The translations under genes and the position numbers were made by a program. Source: CAZXCQ01 sp964639275 (lineage in GTDB: Bacteria > Desulfobacterota > DSM-4660 > Desulfatiglandales > Desulfatiglandaceae). Taken from it: a stretch of 18,411 nt of DNA. Every line of letters begins with the position of its first letter. Positions within the stretch are counted from its first letter, which is position 1. Shown piece by piece: positions 1 to 7,340 of this stretch. The stretch is from contig CAZXCQ010000111.1 of NCBI GenBank assembly GCA_964639275.1, forward strand, positions 1 to 18,411. The letters run 5' to 3'. The notes under the pieces are model-generated. The model ran no database searches, was not told the DNA's origin, and saw only the letters and a list, made by a program, of their open reading frames with translations.

Positions 1-1254
1 TCGTATCAAGGCTGCCCGTCGATGGGCGTCCATGGTCTCGAACTCTGCCGGCCTGACCGAATAGGGGGCAAGCACCCCCACCCCGCCTTCATCCACCCAC
101 TGGTGCGTAATGACCTTCAGAAAGTGACCCACCCACAGACCGCCCGTGTACCGGGCGCCCCGAAGGGTGGGGAGGATATGGTTGGTGCCCGCAACCTTGT
201 CGGCAAACACCTCTGCCGCTGTTTCACCCAGGAACAGGGAACCGTAGGACGTGAGCATGGGCAAGAGATCTTTCGGTGTCTTTGTGTGGACCTCCAGGTG
301 CTCCGGGGCATAGTCATTGGCATAGGCGGCCGCGTCTTCCAGACTGGCCACCACCACCACAATGCCCTTATCCTCCCATGATCGCCGGCTTACCTCTTCG
401 GTCTTGAGATCACCCAGTTGCCGTTCCACCTCATCCAGTACCTGACCGGCCAATGTCTCCGACGTCGTCACCAGGGCCCCGCGGGCCTGCGGGTCATGCT
501 CGCACTGGGCCAGGAGATCGGCAGCGATATAATCGGCCCGTGCCGTCTCGTCGGCAATGACCATGCACTCGCTGGGTCCGGCCAGAAAATCGATACCCAC
601 TGTCCCAAAGACCTGTCGTTTTGCCTCGGTGACATACTGATTGCCCGGACCCACAATCAGATCCACAGGCCGGATGGTCTCAGTCCCGTAGGCCATGGCA
701 GCAATAGCCTGGGCGCCTCCCAGACAATAGATCTCGTCCGCCCCGATGGCCGCCATGGTGTACAATATGGCCGGATTGATCCGCCCCTCCTTCCCTGGTG
801 AAGAACATGTCACAACCCGTTTGACGCCGGCGACCTTGGCCGGAGCCAGCGACATCACGGCAGAGGTCAGACACGGATAGCGTCCGGCCGGGACATAGGC
901 TGCGCAGGAATCTACAGGCACAAGCCGGTGCCCCATAAAGACACCGGCAATCATCTCCTGTTCAAACTCACCGATCTGGGCGCGCTGTGCGCGAGCAAAG
1001 GCAGTTACCCGCTCAATGGCAAAGTCAAGCCCCTCAATAATATCGGCGGGCAATTCCTTCTTTGCCGCTTCGATCTCGGCCTCGCCGAGCCGTATCGGCC
1101 CTTCATAACCATCAAATGTCCGGGAATAAAAGGTCAGGGCGGCATCACCGTCGGCGCGCACCCGATCGAGAATTTCCTCCACGCGCAGGCGCAGCTCCTT
1201 TTCGTCCTCCTTTTTCACCGGTTTGGCGCTCTTTAGCTCTTTGACTTGCTTCAT
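1..1254 (-). CDS. Histidinol dehydrogenase-family oxidoreductase, 3' end cut by window
   Basis: This open frame of 418 codons has no stop before the window edge, so roughly the last 10-20 residues are missing. The protein is a zinc-dependent NAD alcohol dehydrogenase of the HisD fold, a family that oxidises a primary alcohol to a carboxylate in two NAD-linked steps. Visible motifs are VGPGNQYVTEAKR, GPSE, QCEH (the zinc Gln/His pair), APEHLE (the catalytic Glu-His pair), an Asp in the FADKVAGTNH stretch, and E-x4-H (ETMDAH) near the C-terminus, so all canonical ligands are present. The TGGLWVGHFLK segment is, from memory, more like HisD paralogues such as sulfopropanediol dehydrogenase (HpsN) than biosynthetic HisD. 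ATG at 1254 has GGAGGGG just upstream. The gene follows the aminotransferase stop by 11 bp, so the two are probably co-translated. No his gene is nearby, which favours a catabolic role. The family is certain; the substrate is unknown. Confidence 0.9.
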   Translation of the reverse strand, partial: MKQVKELKSAKPVKKEDEKELRLRVEEILDRVRADGDAALTFYSRTFDGYEGPIRLGEAEIEAAKKELPADIIEGLDFAIERVTAFARAQRAQIGEFEQEMIAGVFMGHRLVPVDSCAAYVPAGRYPCLTSAVMSLAPAKVAGVKRVVTCSSPGKEGRINPAILYTMAAIGADEIYCLGGAQAIAAMAYGTETIRPVDLIVGPGNQYVTEAKRQVFGTVGIDFLAGPSECMVIADETARADYIAADLLAQCEHDPQARGALVTTSETLAGQVLDEVERQLGDLKTEEVSRRSWEDKGIVVVVASLEDAAAYANDYAPEHLEVHTKTPKDLLPMLTSYGSLFLGETAAEVFADKVAGTNHILPTLRGARYTGGLWVGHFLKVITHQWVDEGGVGVLAPYSVRPAEFETMDAHRRAALIR

Positions 1255-1265
1255 TTTCCCCTCCT

Positions 1266-2546
1266 TCAACGTAACTCATCGACGTTTTTGTGGATCTTCC
1301 ACATGGCCTCTATGATGTCATCCATATCCCCGGGTTCGCCCAAGAGGACCTGGTGGCGTAAGATGATCGTACACTTGCAGGCTTGCTCTGCCACCGGGCA
1401 CCCGGGGTTTTTTAGGTCCACGGCCCGGCGATATCTTTCGAGGGCATGGGGACACAGGTGGCTGGCAAGGTTACGTGTTTCAAAGACTGGATGGCGGTAA
1501 AGCGGCATCCGATCTCCCGGAACAAACGGGATCCCTTCTGCGTTGAGGGCCTCACAGAGCCTGGCTGGATCGAGGTCTCCGTATGCCTCGGGTTCGTACC
1601 GGACCAGATAGTAATAATACCCGTGTTTGATTGACGGCCCTCCCGTCCGGACGGGATGAAGACCCAGTATCTGATTGAGTCCCTCTGTGAGACGCGCCGC
1701 ATTGGCCTGGCGACGGGCGTCTTGCCCGGGAAATTTTCCCAGTTGTGCCAGGAGCACCGCGGCCTGAAACTCTGAAAGCCTGTAGTTGCTTGAAAGATGC
1801 TCACAGGTCAAGTCCGATGACCGCAGTCCCGCTTTATCCCTGAATCGACCAAAGGCCCGGAAAGCGACCACCTTTTGGGCCAGGCCCGGGTCGTTGGTCA
1901 TCACCAGCCCGCCTTCTCCGGCAGTTATGGTCTTGTTTGACTGGAAGCTAAAGGTCCCCAGATCTCCCCAATTCCCCGCGCTCTTCCCTCCCAGGGCCGA
2001 GCCGATGGCCTGGGCACAATCCTCAAGGACAGCGAGTCCCCGTTGTTTTGCAGGTTCCACCAAAGCAGGCATGTCAGCCATCTGGCCTCCCAAATGAACC
2101 GGGAGGATGACCCGGGTATTGGGCCCGACGCGGCGAGCCACATCCCGGGGGTCCAGACAATAGCTGATTTGATCAATATCTGCGAACACAGGGACCGCAC
2201 CCACCATAAGGACCGAAGTTGCCGTAGAAATAAAGGTATAAGAAGGCACGATCACCTCATCGCCTGGCCTGACACCCAGTGCCCGGAGAGCGATCTCGAT
2301 GGCCACACTGCCGTTGGCGACCGGTAAAGCAAAGCGGGCATTGTGAAGGGCTGCAAAGCGTTCCCCAAAAAGCGTTCCCAGGGCATCAGGGTCATCCCCT
2401 TGAAGTCCCGCGAACCACCGATTACCGGCCAAGACCTTGTCGAGCCAGGAAGCCTCCTCAGAACCTCCCTGAGGCCAGTCGGGATAGGGATCACGTCTTA
2501 TTGGACTACCACCATATAAAGCCAGCTTAGCCATTTTGAAAACCAT
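1266..2546 (-). CDS. DegT/DnrJ/EryC1/StrS-family PLP aminotransferase
   Basis: A 426-residue fold-type I PLP enzyme that transaminates keto groups on sugars, cyclitols or related polyols. The N-terminal KLALYGGSPIR opening is typical of the family. GDEVIVPSYTF lies at about 95-105, EDCAQA places the PLP-ring Asp at D176, and SFQSNK places the Schiff-base Lys at about K205, followed by AGEGG. The length is normal. The start is uncertain: ATG 2546 and ATG 2534 (giving MAKLALYGG) are both weakly supported because neither has a clear Shine-Dalgarno. It is the first gene of a two-gene unit with the HisD-like dehydrogenase. The pair suggests that an amino group is placed on, or taken from, a keto-polyol whose primary alcohol is oxidised. 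The amino donor and the substrate cannot be read from the sequence. Confidence 0.93.
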   Translation of the reverse strand: MVFKMAKLALYGGSPIRRDPYPDWPQGGSEEASWLDKVLAGNRWFAGLQGDDPDALGTLFGERFAALHNARFALPVANGSVAIEIALRALGVRPGDEVIVPSYTFISTATSVLMVGAVPVFADIDQISYCLDPRDVARRVGPNTRVILPVHLGGQMADMPALVEPAKQRGLAVLEDCAQAIGSALGGKSAGNWGDLGTFSFQSNKTITAGEGGLVMTNDPGLAQKVVAFRAFGRFRDKAGLRSSDLTCEHLSSNYRLSEFQAAVLLAQLGKFPGQDARRQANAARLTEGLNQILGLHPVRTGGPSIKHGYYYYLVRYEPEAYGDLDPARLCEALNAEGIPFVPGDRMPLYRHPVFETRNLASHLCPHALERYRRAVDLKNPGCPVAEQACKCTIILRHQVLLGEPGDMDDIIEAMWKIHKNVDELR

Positions 2547-2858
2547 CTTTCATCAAGGGTTCTAGATTCCGCTTAAGAAGAGCCAGGCGCGTCCATGCTG
2601 TGAACAAGGATATACATTCCCCTTCCCCTCGTTTTCAAAGGTCCAGAGTGTTACACGATTGTTGGTCTTCTGATACAATGCATACGCTCACGATGTCAAG
2701 GATCACGTTGGTGGCGAATTCGCCCTTCTCGTTGACGCGGGAGATTTGCATTTCCCTTGACCCATGGTCTCTTTTCGCCTATTTTGACTCCATCCAAGAA
2801 GGGTCTAAGACAAAACTCAAGGCATTAACCGACAAGAAGAGAAAAGGAGGTGTGTATT
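2547..2858. other. Divergent intergenic region
   Basis: 312 bp between the start codons of the aminotransferase (minus) and the UlaG-like gene (plus). It carries a candidate plus-strand promoter (2757-2785) and the 12-bp palindrome GGCGAATTCGCC at 2713-2724. Short frames exist on both strands, including a minus-strand run of about 47 codons over 2650-2790, but none has a convincing ribosome site or a recognisable product, so I call no gene here. Confidence 0.6.
2757..2785 (+). promoter_or_regulatory. Candidate sigma70-type promoter of the UlaG-like gene
   Basis: TTGACC (2757-2762) and TATTTT (2780-2785) are separated by exactly 17 nt, about 75 nt upstream of the start codon. The match is 5/6 and 4/6 to consensus. 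It is the best candidate in the gap but is predicted by eye only. Confidence 0.45.
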
Positions 2859-3944
2859 ATGGGTGGTGATAGTGTCGTTAAGTATGATGAGCGGGGTGTG
2901 ATGGACGGAGGCACCATCGGTCTGCCGAGAGAGATGAGTCGGGATATCTGGCTCAGAGAGGTCTTCCCGGAGTGGGGTACCTACCTCAATTATGAGATCG
3001 ATCAGTTTCAGGTAAAGCCAGGCGTCGGGGCCCTGTGGTATTTCGGGGCCATGTCATGCGCCATAAAGTCCCAGGCCGGGGCGGTTTTTCTGATAGATGG
3101 GTATGCCGGTCCCAGCCTGTTTACGGACTATTCTTACTGCGGGGTGTGTCGGACCAGCGGGGCCGAAAAGCTGTGGTGGATGCGAACCCACCCCATGGTC
3201 ATCGATCCATGGAAGTTCAAGAGGCTTGACGCCGTGTGTGTGACCCACCACCATCAGGACCACATGGATTTTTATACCATCAGTGCAGCGTTGCAGACGA
3301 CCAACTGCAAGTTCATCGCACCCCCCGAGGCGTCACGGAGGATGAAGGCCAATATGGGGGTGCCCGACGATCGCTTGATTGTGACAGAGGTCGGGAAGGA
3401 GATTGAAATCGAGGACATGAAGATCCACTTTGCCCCCAATTATGATATCATTGCCAGCAAGACCGGATTTGACACGCCAGCCCCCTTCGAGGAGGTGGCC
3501 GTAAGTTACATCTTCGACACAGAGGGAGGAGGATATGCCTTTTTGGGGGACACGCTATACCACAACGGCTACCGGATGGTCGGGGAGAATTATAAGGTGG
3601 ACGTGGTCTCCATGGCAATGGGCAATAATGCCCCTGGATATACCGATAAGATGTCTCCGTGGGACCTGTGGCGCGTGGCTGAGGCCCTCAATGCCGGGGT
3701 AATCCTGCCGATGCACCACGATAACTGGGCCAACTGCTACGAGGAGCCATCCTACCTCGAAGACATCGTCAACCGCAAAAACAAAGAGCCGCGCCATCAC
3801 AAAATGAAGGTGGTCAGTTTACTGCCCGGGGCACGGTACATCCACCCGGATGATCAGGACATCGGCCGGTACTGCTATCCTGACAACAGAGAGGTCATGA
3901 ACTGGAAAAAGAGCCTGGAGTATGGCCCGGAGGCTCGAGGGTGA
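2859..3944 (+). CDS. UlaG-like metallo-beta-lactamase-fold hydrolase (ascorbate-6-P lactonase family)
   Basis: 361 residues. The N-terminal block FPEWGTYLNYEIDQ followed by QVKPG matches the distinctive start of E. coli UlaG (FPEWGSWLNEEIEQ, QVAPG), and TDKM and LPMHHDNW also match it. The metal site is visible: T-H-H-H-Q-D-H at 129-135 (HxHxDH), D231 in FLGDT, and H286/H287. UlaG hydrolyses L-ascorbate-6-phosphate lactone. Here there is no ascorbate PTS or UlaDEF gene, so the real lactone or ester substrate may differ. I choose ATG 2859 because AAGGAGGTG (2844-2852) sits 6 nt before it; the GTG at 2850 would lie inside that ribosome site. It is divergent from the aminotransferase/HisD-like pair and may act with it. 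The protein is probably cytosolic, as no signal peptide is seen. Confidence 0.9.
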   Translation: MGGDSVVKYDERGVMDGGTIGLPREMSRDIWLREVFPEWGTYLNYEIDQFQVKPGVGALWYFGAMSCAIKSQAGAVFLIDGYAGPSLFTDYSYCGVCRTSGAEKLWWMRTHPMVIDPWKFKRLDAVCVTHHHQDHMDFYTISAALQTTNCKFIAPPEASRRMKANMGVPDDRLIVTEVGKEIEIEDMKIHFAPNYDIIASKTGFDTPAPFEEVAVSYIFDTEGGGYAFLGDTLYHNGYRMVGENYKVDVVSMAMGNNAPGYTDKMSPWDLWRVAEALNAGVILPMHHDNWANCYEEPSYLEDIVNRKNKEPRHHKMKVVSLLPGARYIHPDDQDIGRYCYPDNREVMNWKKSLEYGPEARG

Positions 3945-3952
3945 GACCGGAT

Positions 3953-3987
3953 GGGGCTATTCCTTTTCGGGTCTCAGGAATAGCCTC
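3953..3987 (+). terminator. Hairpin after the UlaG-like gene
   Basis: A perfect 9-bp stem GGCTATTCC/GGAATAGCC (3955-3963 with 3977-3985) extends to 11 bp through one G-T pair and encloses a 13-nt loop. A short T run (TTTT) follows about 6 nt later. It is plausible as a terminator for the plus-strand gene but lacks a strong U tract. It overlaps a competing hairpin described in the findings. Confidence 0.5.
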
Positions 3988-4044
3988 ACATAGTTTTCCT
4001 GCCCCTGTTTTCTCTCAAAGATCTGCCGGGCAGAAAAAACAGGG

Positions 4045-4077
4045 AGACCGAATGCGGTATATCGCAGGGATCGGTCT
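4045..4077 (-). terminator. Intrinsic terminator after the VOC gene
   Basis: AGACCGA (4045-4051) pairs perfectly with TCGGTCT (4071-4077), with an inner TGCG/CGCA pair. On the minus strand the stem is followed by CCCTG and then six T. It begins 1-2 nt after the VOC stop, so it is a good rho-independent terminator for the permease-VOC unit. Confidence 0.75.
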
Positions 4078-4078
4078 T

Positions 4079-4477
4079 TCAGGGCTCGGACAATTCGATC
4101 CGAAGGCCATTGAGTGAACCGGGCTCAATAAAGGCGATCTTCTTTCCTCGCAATCCGAGTTTAGGTTTTTGATCCGCCATCTCGATTCCCCGTTCCTTGA
4201 GGATCTCAATGTCGGCCTCGATGTCGTCTGTCGTCAGACAAAAATGGTGTATCGCGTCGCCCTTCTCTTTTACAAACCTCAAGAACTCACCTCCTTCGCT
4301 GTAATCCTGAAGGAACTCTAACCCCACACCCCCCAAATTGAGCAAGGCAAACTTCATCTTCTTCTCAGGATTGTCGTGGACCAGAGGTTTAGGCAGGTCA
4401 AGTGCCCTGGAAATGGCCGCAAGACTCTCATCAATGTCCCTTATGGCTATCCCTATATGACCAATTCCTTTTATCAT
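4079..4477 (-). CDS. mce: VOC-family protein, methylmalonyl-CoA epimerase-like
   Basis: 132 residues, a normal length for a two-module vicinal-oxygen-chelate protein. Methylmalonyl-CoA epimerase interconverts the (R)- and (S)-methylmalonyl-CoA epimers in propionate metabolism. By alignment from memory with the Propionibacterium enzyme, the metal ligands H12, Q65, H91 and E141 correspond here to H7 (GHIGIA), E54 (VGLEFLQ), H77 or H78 (IHHFCL) and E128 (RIELSE). The KLGLRGKKIAFIEP segment is also epimerase-like. AAGGAGAAT lies 4 nt before ATG 4477. The gene follows the NCS2 permease by 46 bp on the same strand and ends at a strong terminator. No mutase gene is adjacent, so another VOC substrate is possible. 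Family certain, epimerase call moderate. Confidence 0.75.
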   Translation of the reverse strand: MIKGIGHIGIAIRDIDESLAAISRALDLPKPLVHDNPEKKMKFALLNLGGVGLEFLQDYSEGGEFLRFVKEKGDAIHHFCLTTDDIEADIEILKERGIEMADQKPKLGLRGKKIAFIEPGSLNGLRIELSEP

Positions 4478-4523
4478 GGCAATTCTCCTTTGAGCGAGCC
4501 CCTAGCAAAAAAGCTATCGAGTC

Positions 4524-5828
4524 TTATGGGGACCCAGCCTGGGTCTTTTCCCGCCACAGGATATGCTCCAGGAGCATCACCGTCGCGATCCCGACGATCA
4601 GGCTGTTTCCGACAAATACCTGTGAAAACCCCGGGAGGGTATCGAAAAGGCTACGCGGGAAAAGCCCTGCAAGTGTACCCAGGAGCAGGGGTAATCCCAC
4701 CACAAAATAATCCCTGTAGGTGACCCCTTTAGAGGCAACTATGGAGATGCCCGCGCCTATCTGCCCACCCAGCGCGACGCATAGCGCAGCCCCGACAACA
4801 GGCCCCGGAACCAGCGCCAGCAAGGCAGCCACCTTGGGAAAAAACGCCGCCATCAACAAAATGATGCCGCAGTAGGCAACTGTAAACCGGCTGGCGACCC
4901 GGTTTACCAGCACCACGCCTGGGCTCATGCTGTAACTGACTGTTCCGGCGACACCCAAAAGCCCGCATGAAATCCCCGCGATCCCATTAAACAGAATACC
5001 TCTTCTGGTCGACGCACCCAGACGCCCCTTATCTGTGATTGCAGCAATTCCCTGAAGACTTCCCAGGCTGTTGACAATGACCGCCAAATAGGCACAGGCA
5101 AACGCGATTGCTGCCGGCCAATAAAAGGTTGGGATCGACGCGACCCGTCCCACCGAAAATGAGACCCACGAGGCCGCAGCCAGACCCTGCCAGTTGAGAC
5201 GCCCCAAGAAGACGAATATCAAAGAACCCACGATCATCCCCAGGAGAATGGAGATGGTTTTCCAAAACCCTTTAAGGCGGTAGGAAAGGGTCGCAATAAA
5301 AAGCACCAGCGCGAGACCGATCATCATGGTCAATGCCTCCCCGTGCGGATGGGCATCATTGACGCCCGTCAGAAGCTTGACCAGGGCCGGCATAAGCCCA
5401 AATGCGATCAGCATCAGAATAACCCCCACCACATTGGGTGTAAAAAGCCGGATGACCCTTTCCAGTTGGTTTGAAAAAACCGTGATTAACAAAAGGGCTG
5501 CCCCGATGATCGTACCCCCCTGAATGGCCGAAAGCCCATAAGGGGCAACAAGCATAAAGGTCAGTAATACCGCCGTGGAAGGTCCTTCCAGCAGCGGATA
5601 TCGATGACCCCATAGGGTCTGGATAAAAGTAAAAAGACCGGTTGTAAGAAGGGTGAGCTGGAGGAAACGGATCCCCCCCGCCAAACTCAGACCCAGCGCG
5701 TCCTCACAGATGCTCGCCGCGATAATAACGGATGGAAACGTAATAAAGGCCCACTGAAAACCATAGAGAACCCCATAGAGGAGGGGAGGACGATCATCAA
5801 TGTCATAATGATAAGACGGTTTTTCCAT
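4524..5828 (-). CDS. NCS2-family (xanthine/uracil-type) permease with divergent binding motifs
   Basis: A 434-residue integral membrane protein made of about a dozen or more hydrophobic segments, of the nucleobase:cation symporter-2 family. Seen: GHRYPLLEGPS at about 75-84 (the conserved G-x-x-x-P-x-x-x-G-x-S block), a TM8-type segment ending VNSLGSLQG near 252-260, and a TM10-type segment SYSMSPGVVLVNRVASR near 298-314. In characterised xanthine and uracil carriers these two places hold a substrate-binding Glu and a Q/E-N pair; here they read Asn and S/P, so the substrate may not be a usual nucleobase. ATG 5828 has only a weak GGGGA upstream. It is the first gene of a two-gene unit with the VOC protein and is divergent from dinB. 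The transporter family is confident; the ligand is unknown. Confidence 0.88.
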   Translation of the reverse strand: MEKPSYHYDIDDRPPLLYGVLYGFQWAFITFPSVIIAASICEDALGLSLAGGIRFLQLTLLTTGLFTFIQTLWGHRYPLLEGPSTAVLLTFMLVAPYGLSAIQGGTIIGAALLLITVFSNQLERVIRLFTPNVVGVILMLIAFGLMPALVKLLTGVNDAHPHGEALTMMIGLALVLFIATLSYRLKGFWKTISILLGMIVGSLIFVFLGRLNWQGLAAASWVSFSVGRVASIPTFYWPAAIAFACAYLAVIVNSLGSLQGIAAITDKGRLGASTRRGILFNGIAGISCGLLGVAGTVSYSMSPGVVLVNRVASRFTVAYCGIILLMAAFFPKVAALLALVPGPVVGAALCVALGGQIGAGISIVASKGVTYRDYFVVGLPLLLGTLAGLFPRSLFDTLPGFSQVFVGNSLIVGIATVMLLEHILWREKTQAGSP

Positions 5829-6000
5829 GTTTCCCCGGGTTTCAAAAGACTGAAGTGTTACCGGTCTTGCTGTTTCTTGCCATCTGAAACCTTATTAGTC
5901 AAGAGAGATGTGTGACCGGGGCATCTGGATTGATTTCGGGCCGCGTTCCGGCTATGTTATCCATGACCGGTATTCCTGTCGGAGAAATGTTTGAGGCCTT

Positions 6001-7179
6001 ATGGATAGAGAGGTTTCTCAGAGAACAATTATCCACCTGGATATGGATGCCTTTTATCCTGCGGTGGAGGTCCTTGACAATCCGGGGCTAAAGGGCAGAC
6101 CCGTGATCGTTGGGGGCAGTAGGGAAAGGGGGGTGGTATCATCTGCCTCCTACGAGGCACGGAAATTTGGTGTTCACTCGGCCCAGGCAATGGCCAGGGC
6201 CGTTCGCCTGTGCCCGCAGGGGATATTCCTGCCTGTCAGGATGTCGAGATACAAGGAGGTATCCGGTCAGGTATTTGAGATATTCTATCGCTTCACTCCC
6301 CTGGTGGAGCCCTTGTCCATAGACGAGGCCTTTCTGGATGTCACGGGGTCAGAACGTCTATTTGGAAGACCGGTTGAAATTGCCAAAGAGATCAAACGAA
6401 CGGTTTTTCAAGAGATCGGGCTAACCGTTTCGGCTGGCGTGGCACCAAACAAATTTGTGGCCAAGATCGCCTCGGATATGGACAAGCCCGACGGCCTGAC
6501 CATCGTATCCCCGAAAAAGATTCGGGAATTCCTGGACCCGCTTCCCATAAGCAAGATGTGGGGCGTGGGCAAAAAGACCCAGGAAGCCCTGGCCCGTCTC
6601 AATATCCGCACTTTTAGGGATCTCTATCAGATGCCGGTCAGGGTCCTGGAGCAGAGATTCGGCAAACAGGGTATCAAGATGTATCAGTTGTCCATGGGGA
6701 TCGATGAAAGAGAGGTTGAAACAGGGCATCAGGCCAAATCCGTGGGCCATGAACAAACCTTTATGGAAGACATATTGGATCTCGAAGCCGCCAAAAGGGA
6801 GATCCTTTTTCTTTCAAACGCGGTGGCCCGCCGGATGCGGAGGCAGGGGGTTACCGGAAAGACGGTCACCTTAAAGGTCAAATACAGCGATTTTACTCAG
6901 ATAACAAGGGCCGAAACCCTTCAAAAACCAACCGATGACGGCTTTGAGATATACGCGACCGCCTGCCTGCTCATTACAAAGACCCTGGTGGGAAAGAAAC
7001 CCGTTCGACTCCTGGGGGTCTCTTTGTCCCAGCTCAGTCTCCCTGCCCCGGGAGAGCAGCTTTCCTTTCTTAGGGAAGATGCGTCGTCTCGCAGGAGAAA
7101 GAGACTGAATGTAGCCCTGGATTCTGTGCATAAAAAACACGGGGACAAGGGCATCCGGCCGGGCACACTTCTCAGGTAA
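6001..7179 (+). CDS. dinB: DNA polymerase IV (Y-family translesion polymerase)
   Basis: 392 residues, longer than E. coli Pol IV (351) because of its N- and C-terminal ends. It copies past damaged template bases with low fidelity. Seen: IHLDMDAFYPAVE with catalytic D14 and aromatic steric gate Y19, SYEARKFGV, LSIDEAF with catalytic D108-E109, and GVAPNKFVAKIASDMDKPDG leading into the thumb with its helix-hairpin-helix (KMWGVGKKTQEAL). The C-terminal little-finger domain carries QLSL at 344 and QLSF at 353, either of which could serve as the sliding-clamp-binding motif. Pro20 follows the steric gate, where Ala/Ser is usual. The start has only a weak purine stretch (GAGG) before it. I see no LexA box in the 172-bp upstream gap. 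It stands alone and is unrelated in function to its neighbours. Confidence 0.97.
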   Translation: MDREVSQRTIIHLDMDAFYPAVEVLDNPGLKGRPVIVGGSRERGVVSSASYEARKFGVHSAQAMARAVRLCPQGIFLPVRMSRYKEVSGQVFEIFYRFTPLVEPLSIDEAFLDVTGSERLFGRPVEIAKEIKRTVFQEIGLTVSAGVAPNKFVAKIASDMDKPDGLTIVSPKKIREFLDPLPISKMWGVGKKTQEALARLNIRTFRDLYQMPVRVLEQRFGKQGIKMYQLSMGIDEREVETGHQAKSVGHEQTFMEDILDLEAAKREILFLSNAVARRMRRQGVTGKTVTLKVKYSDFTQITRAETLQKPTDDGFEIYATACLLITKTLVGKKPVRLLGVSLSQLSLPAPGEQLSFLREDASSRRRKRLNVALDSVHKKHGDKGIRPGTLLR

Positions 7180-7198
7180 TAGGGAATAACAAATCCCG

Positions 7199-7340
7199 TA
7201 TCAATTCAACTTTCTTCAAAATTGGTGACACTTTAGCTTTGTGAAACCCGGGCAATGGGGATTCCGAACCCCCATTGCCCTGTCTAAGTTCCAAATTTGA
7301 AGAAAGCCAAATTGATACCAAAATTGGAACTGGGACAGGG
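7199..7340. repeat. Nested and interleaved inverted-repeat cluster
   Basis: Three inverted pairs lie just after the dinB stop. Outer arms 7199-7225 and 7291-7317 match at 23 of 27 positions. An inner perfect 11-bp hairpin GGGCAATGGGG/CCCCATTGCCC (7250-7260 with 7270-7280) has a 9-nt loop. A third pair, 7278-7294 with 7324-7340, matches at 15 of 17 and interleaves with the outer right arm, so the two pairings exclude each other. It may be a MITE- or REP-like palindrome, or an elaborate transcript end; there is no strong T tract. The family is not recognised. Confidence 0.75.

Noticed and set aside
22..1236. Plus-strand frames over the HisD-like gene
   Set aside because: They lie opposite a minus-strand frame with all HisD motifs and a good ribosome site; their products have no recognisable content.
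1..1254. Biosynthetic hisD
   Set aside because: The residues would allow it, but there is no his operon, the partner is a DegT aminotransferase, and the GGLWVG segment looks like HisD paralogues. Not excluded without the rest of the genome.
2716..2727. GAATTCGCCCTT, which matches the flank of a common TA-cloning vector site
   Set aside because: The match is only 12 nt; the neighbouring bases, as I recall the vector, do not continue it, and a promoter and genes run through normally. Chance is more likely than vector carry-over, though a vector screen would settle it.
3942..3987. H-type pseudoknot from the crossing stems
   Set aside because: The two 3' arms are directly adjacent with no linker to span a 7-bp stem, so both stems cannot form at once.
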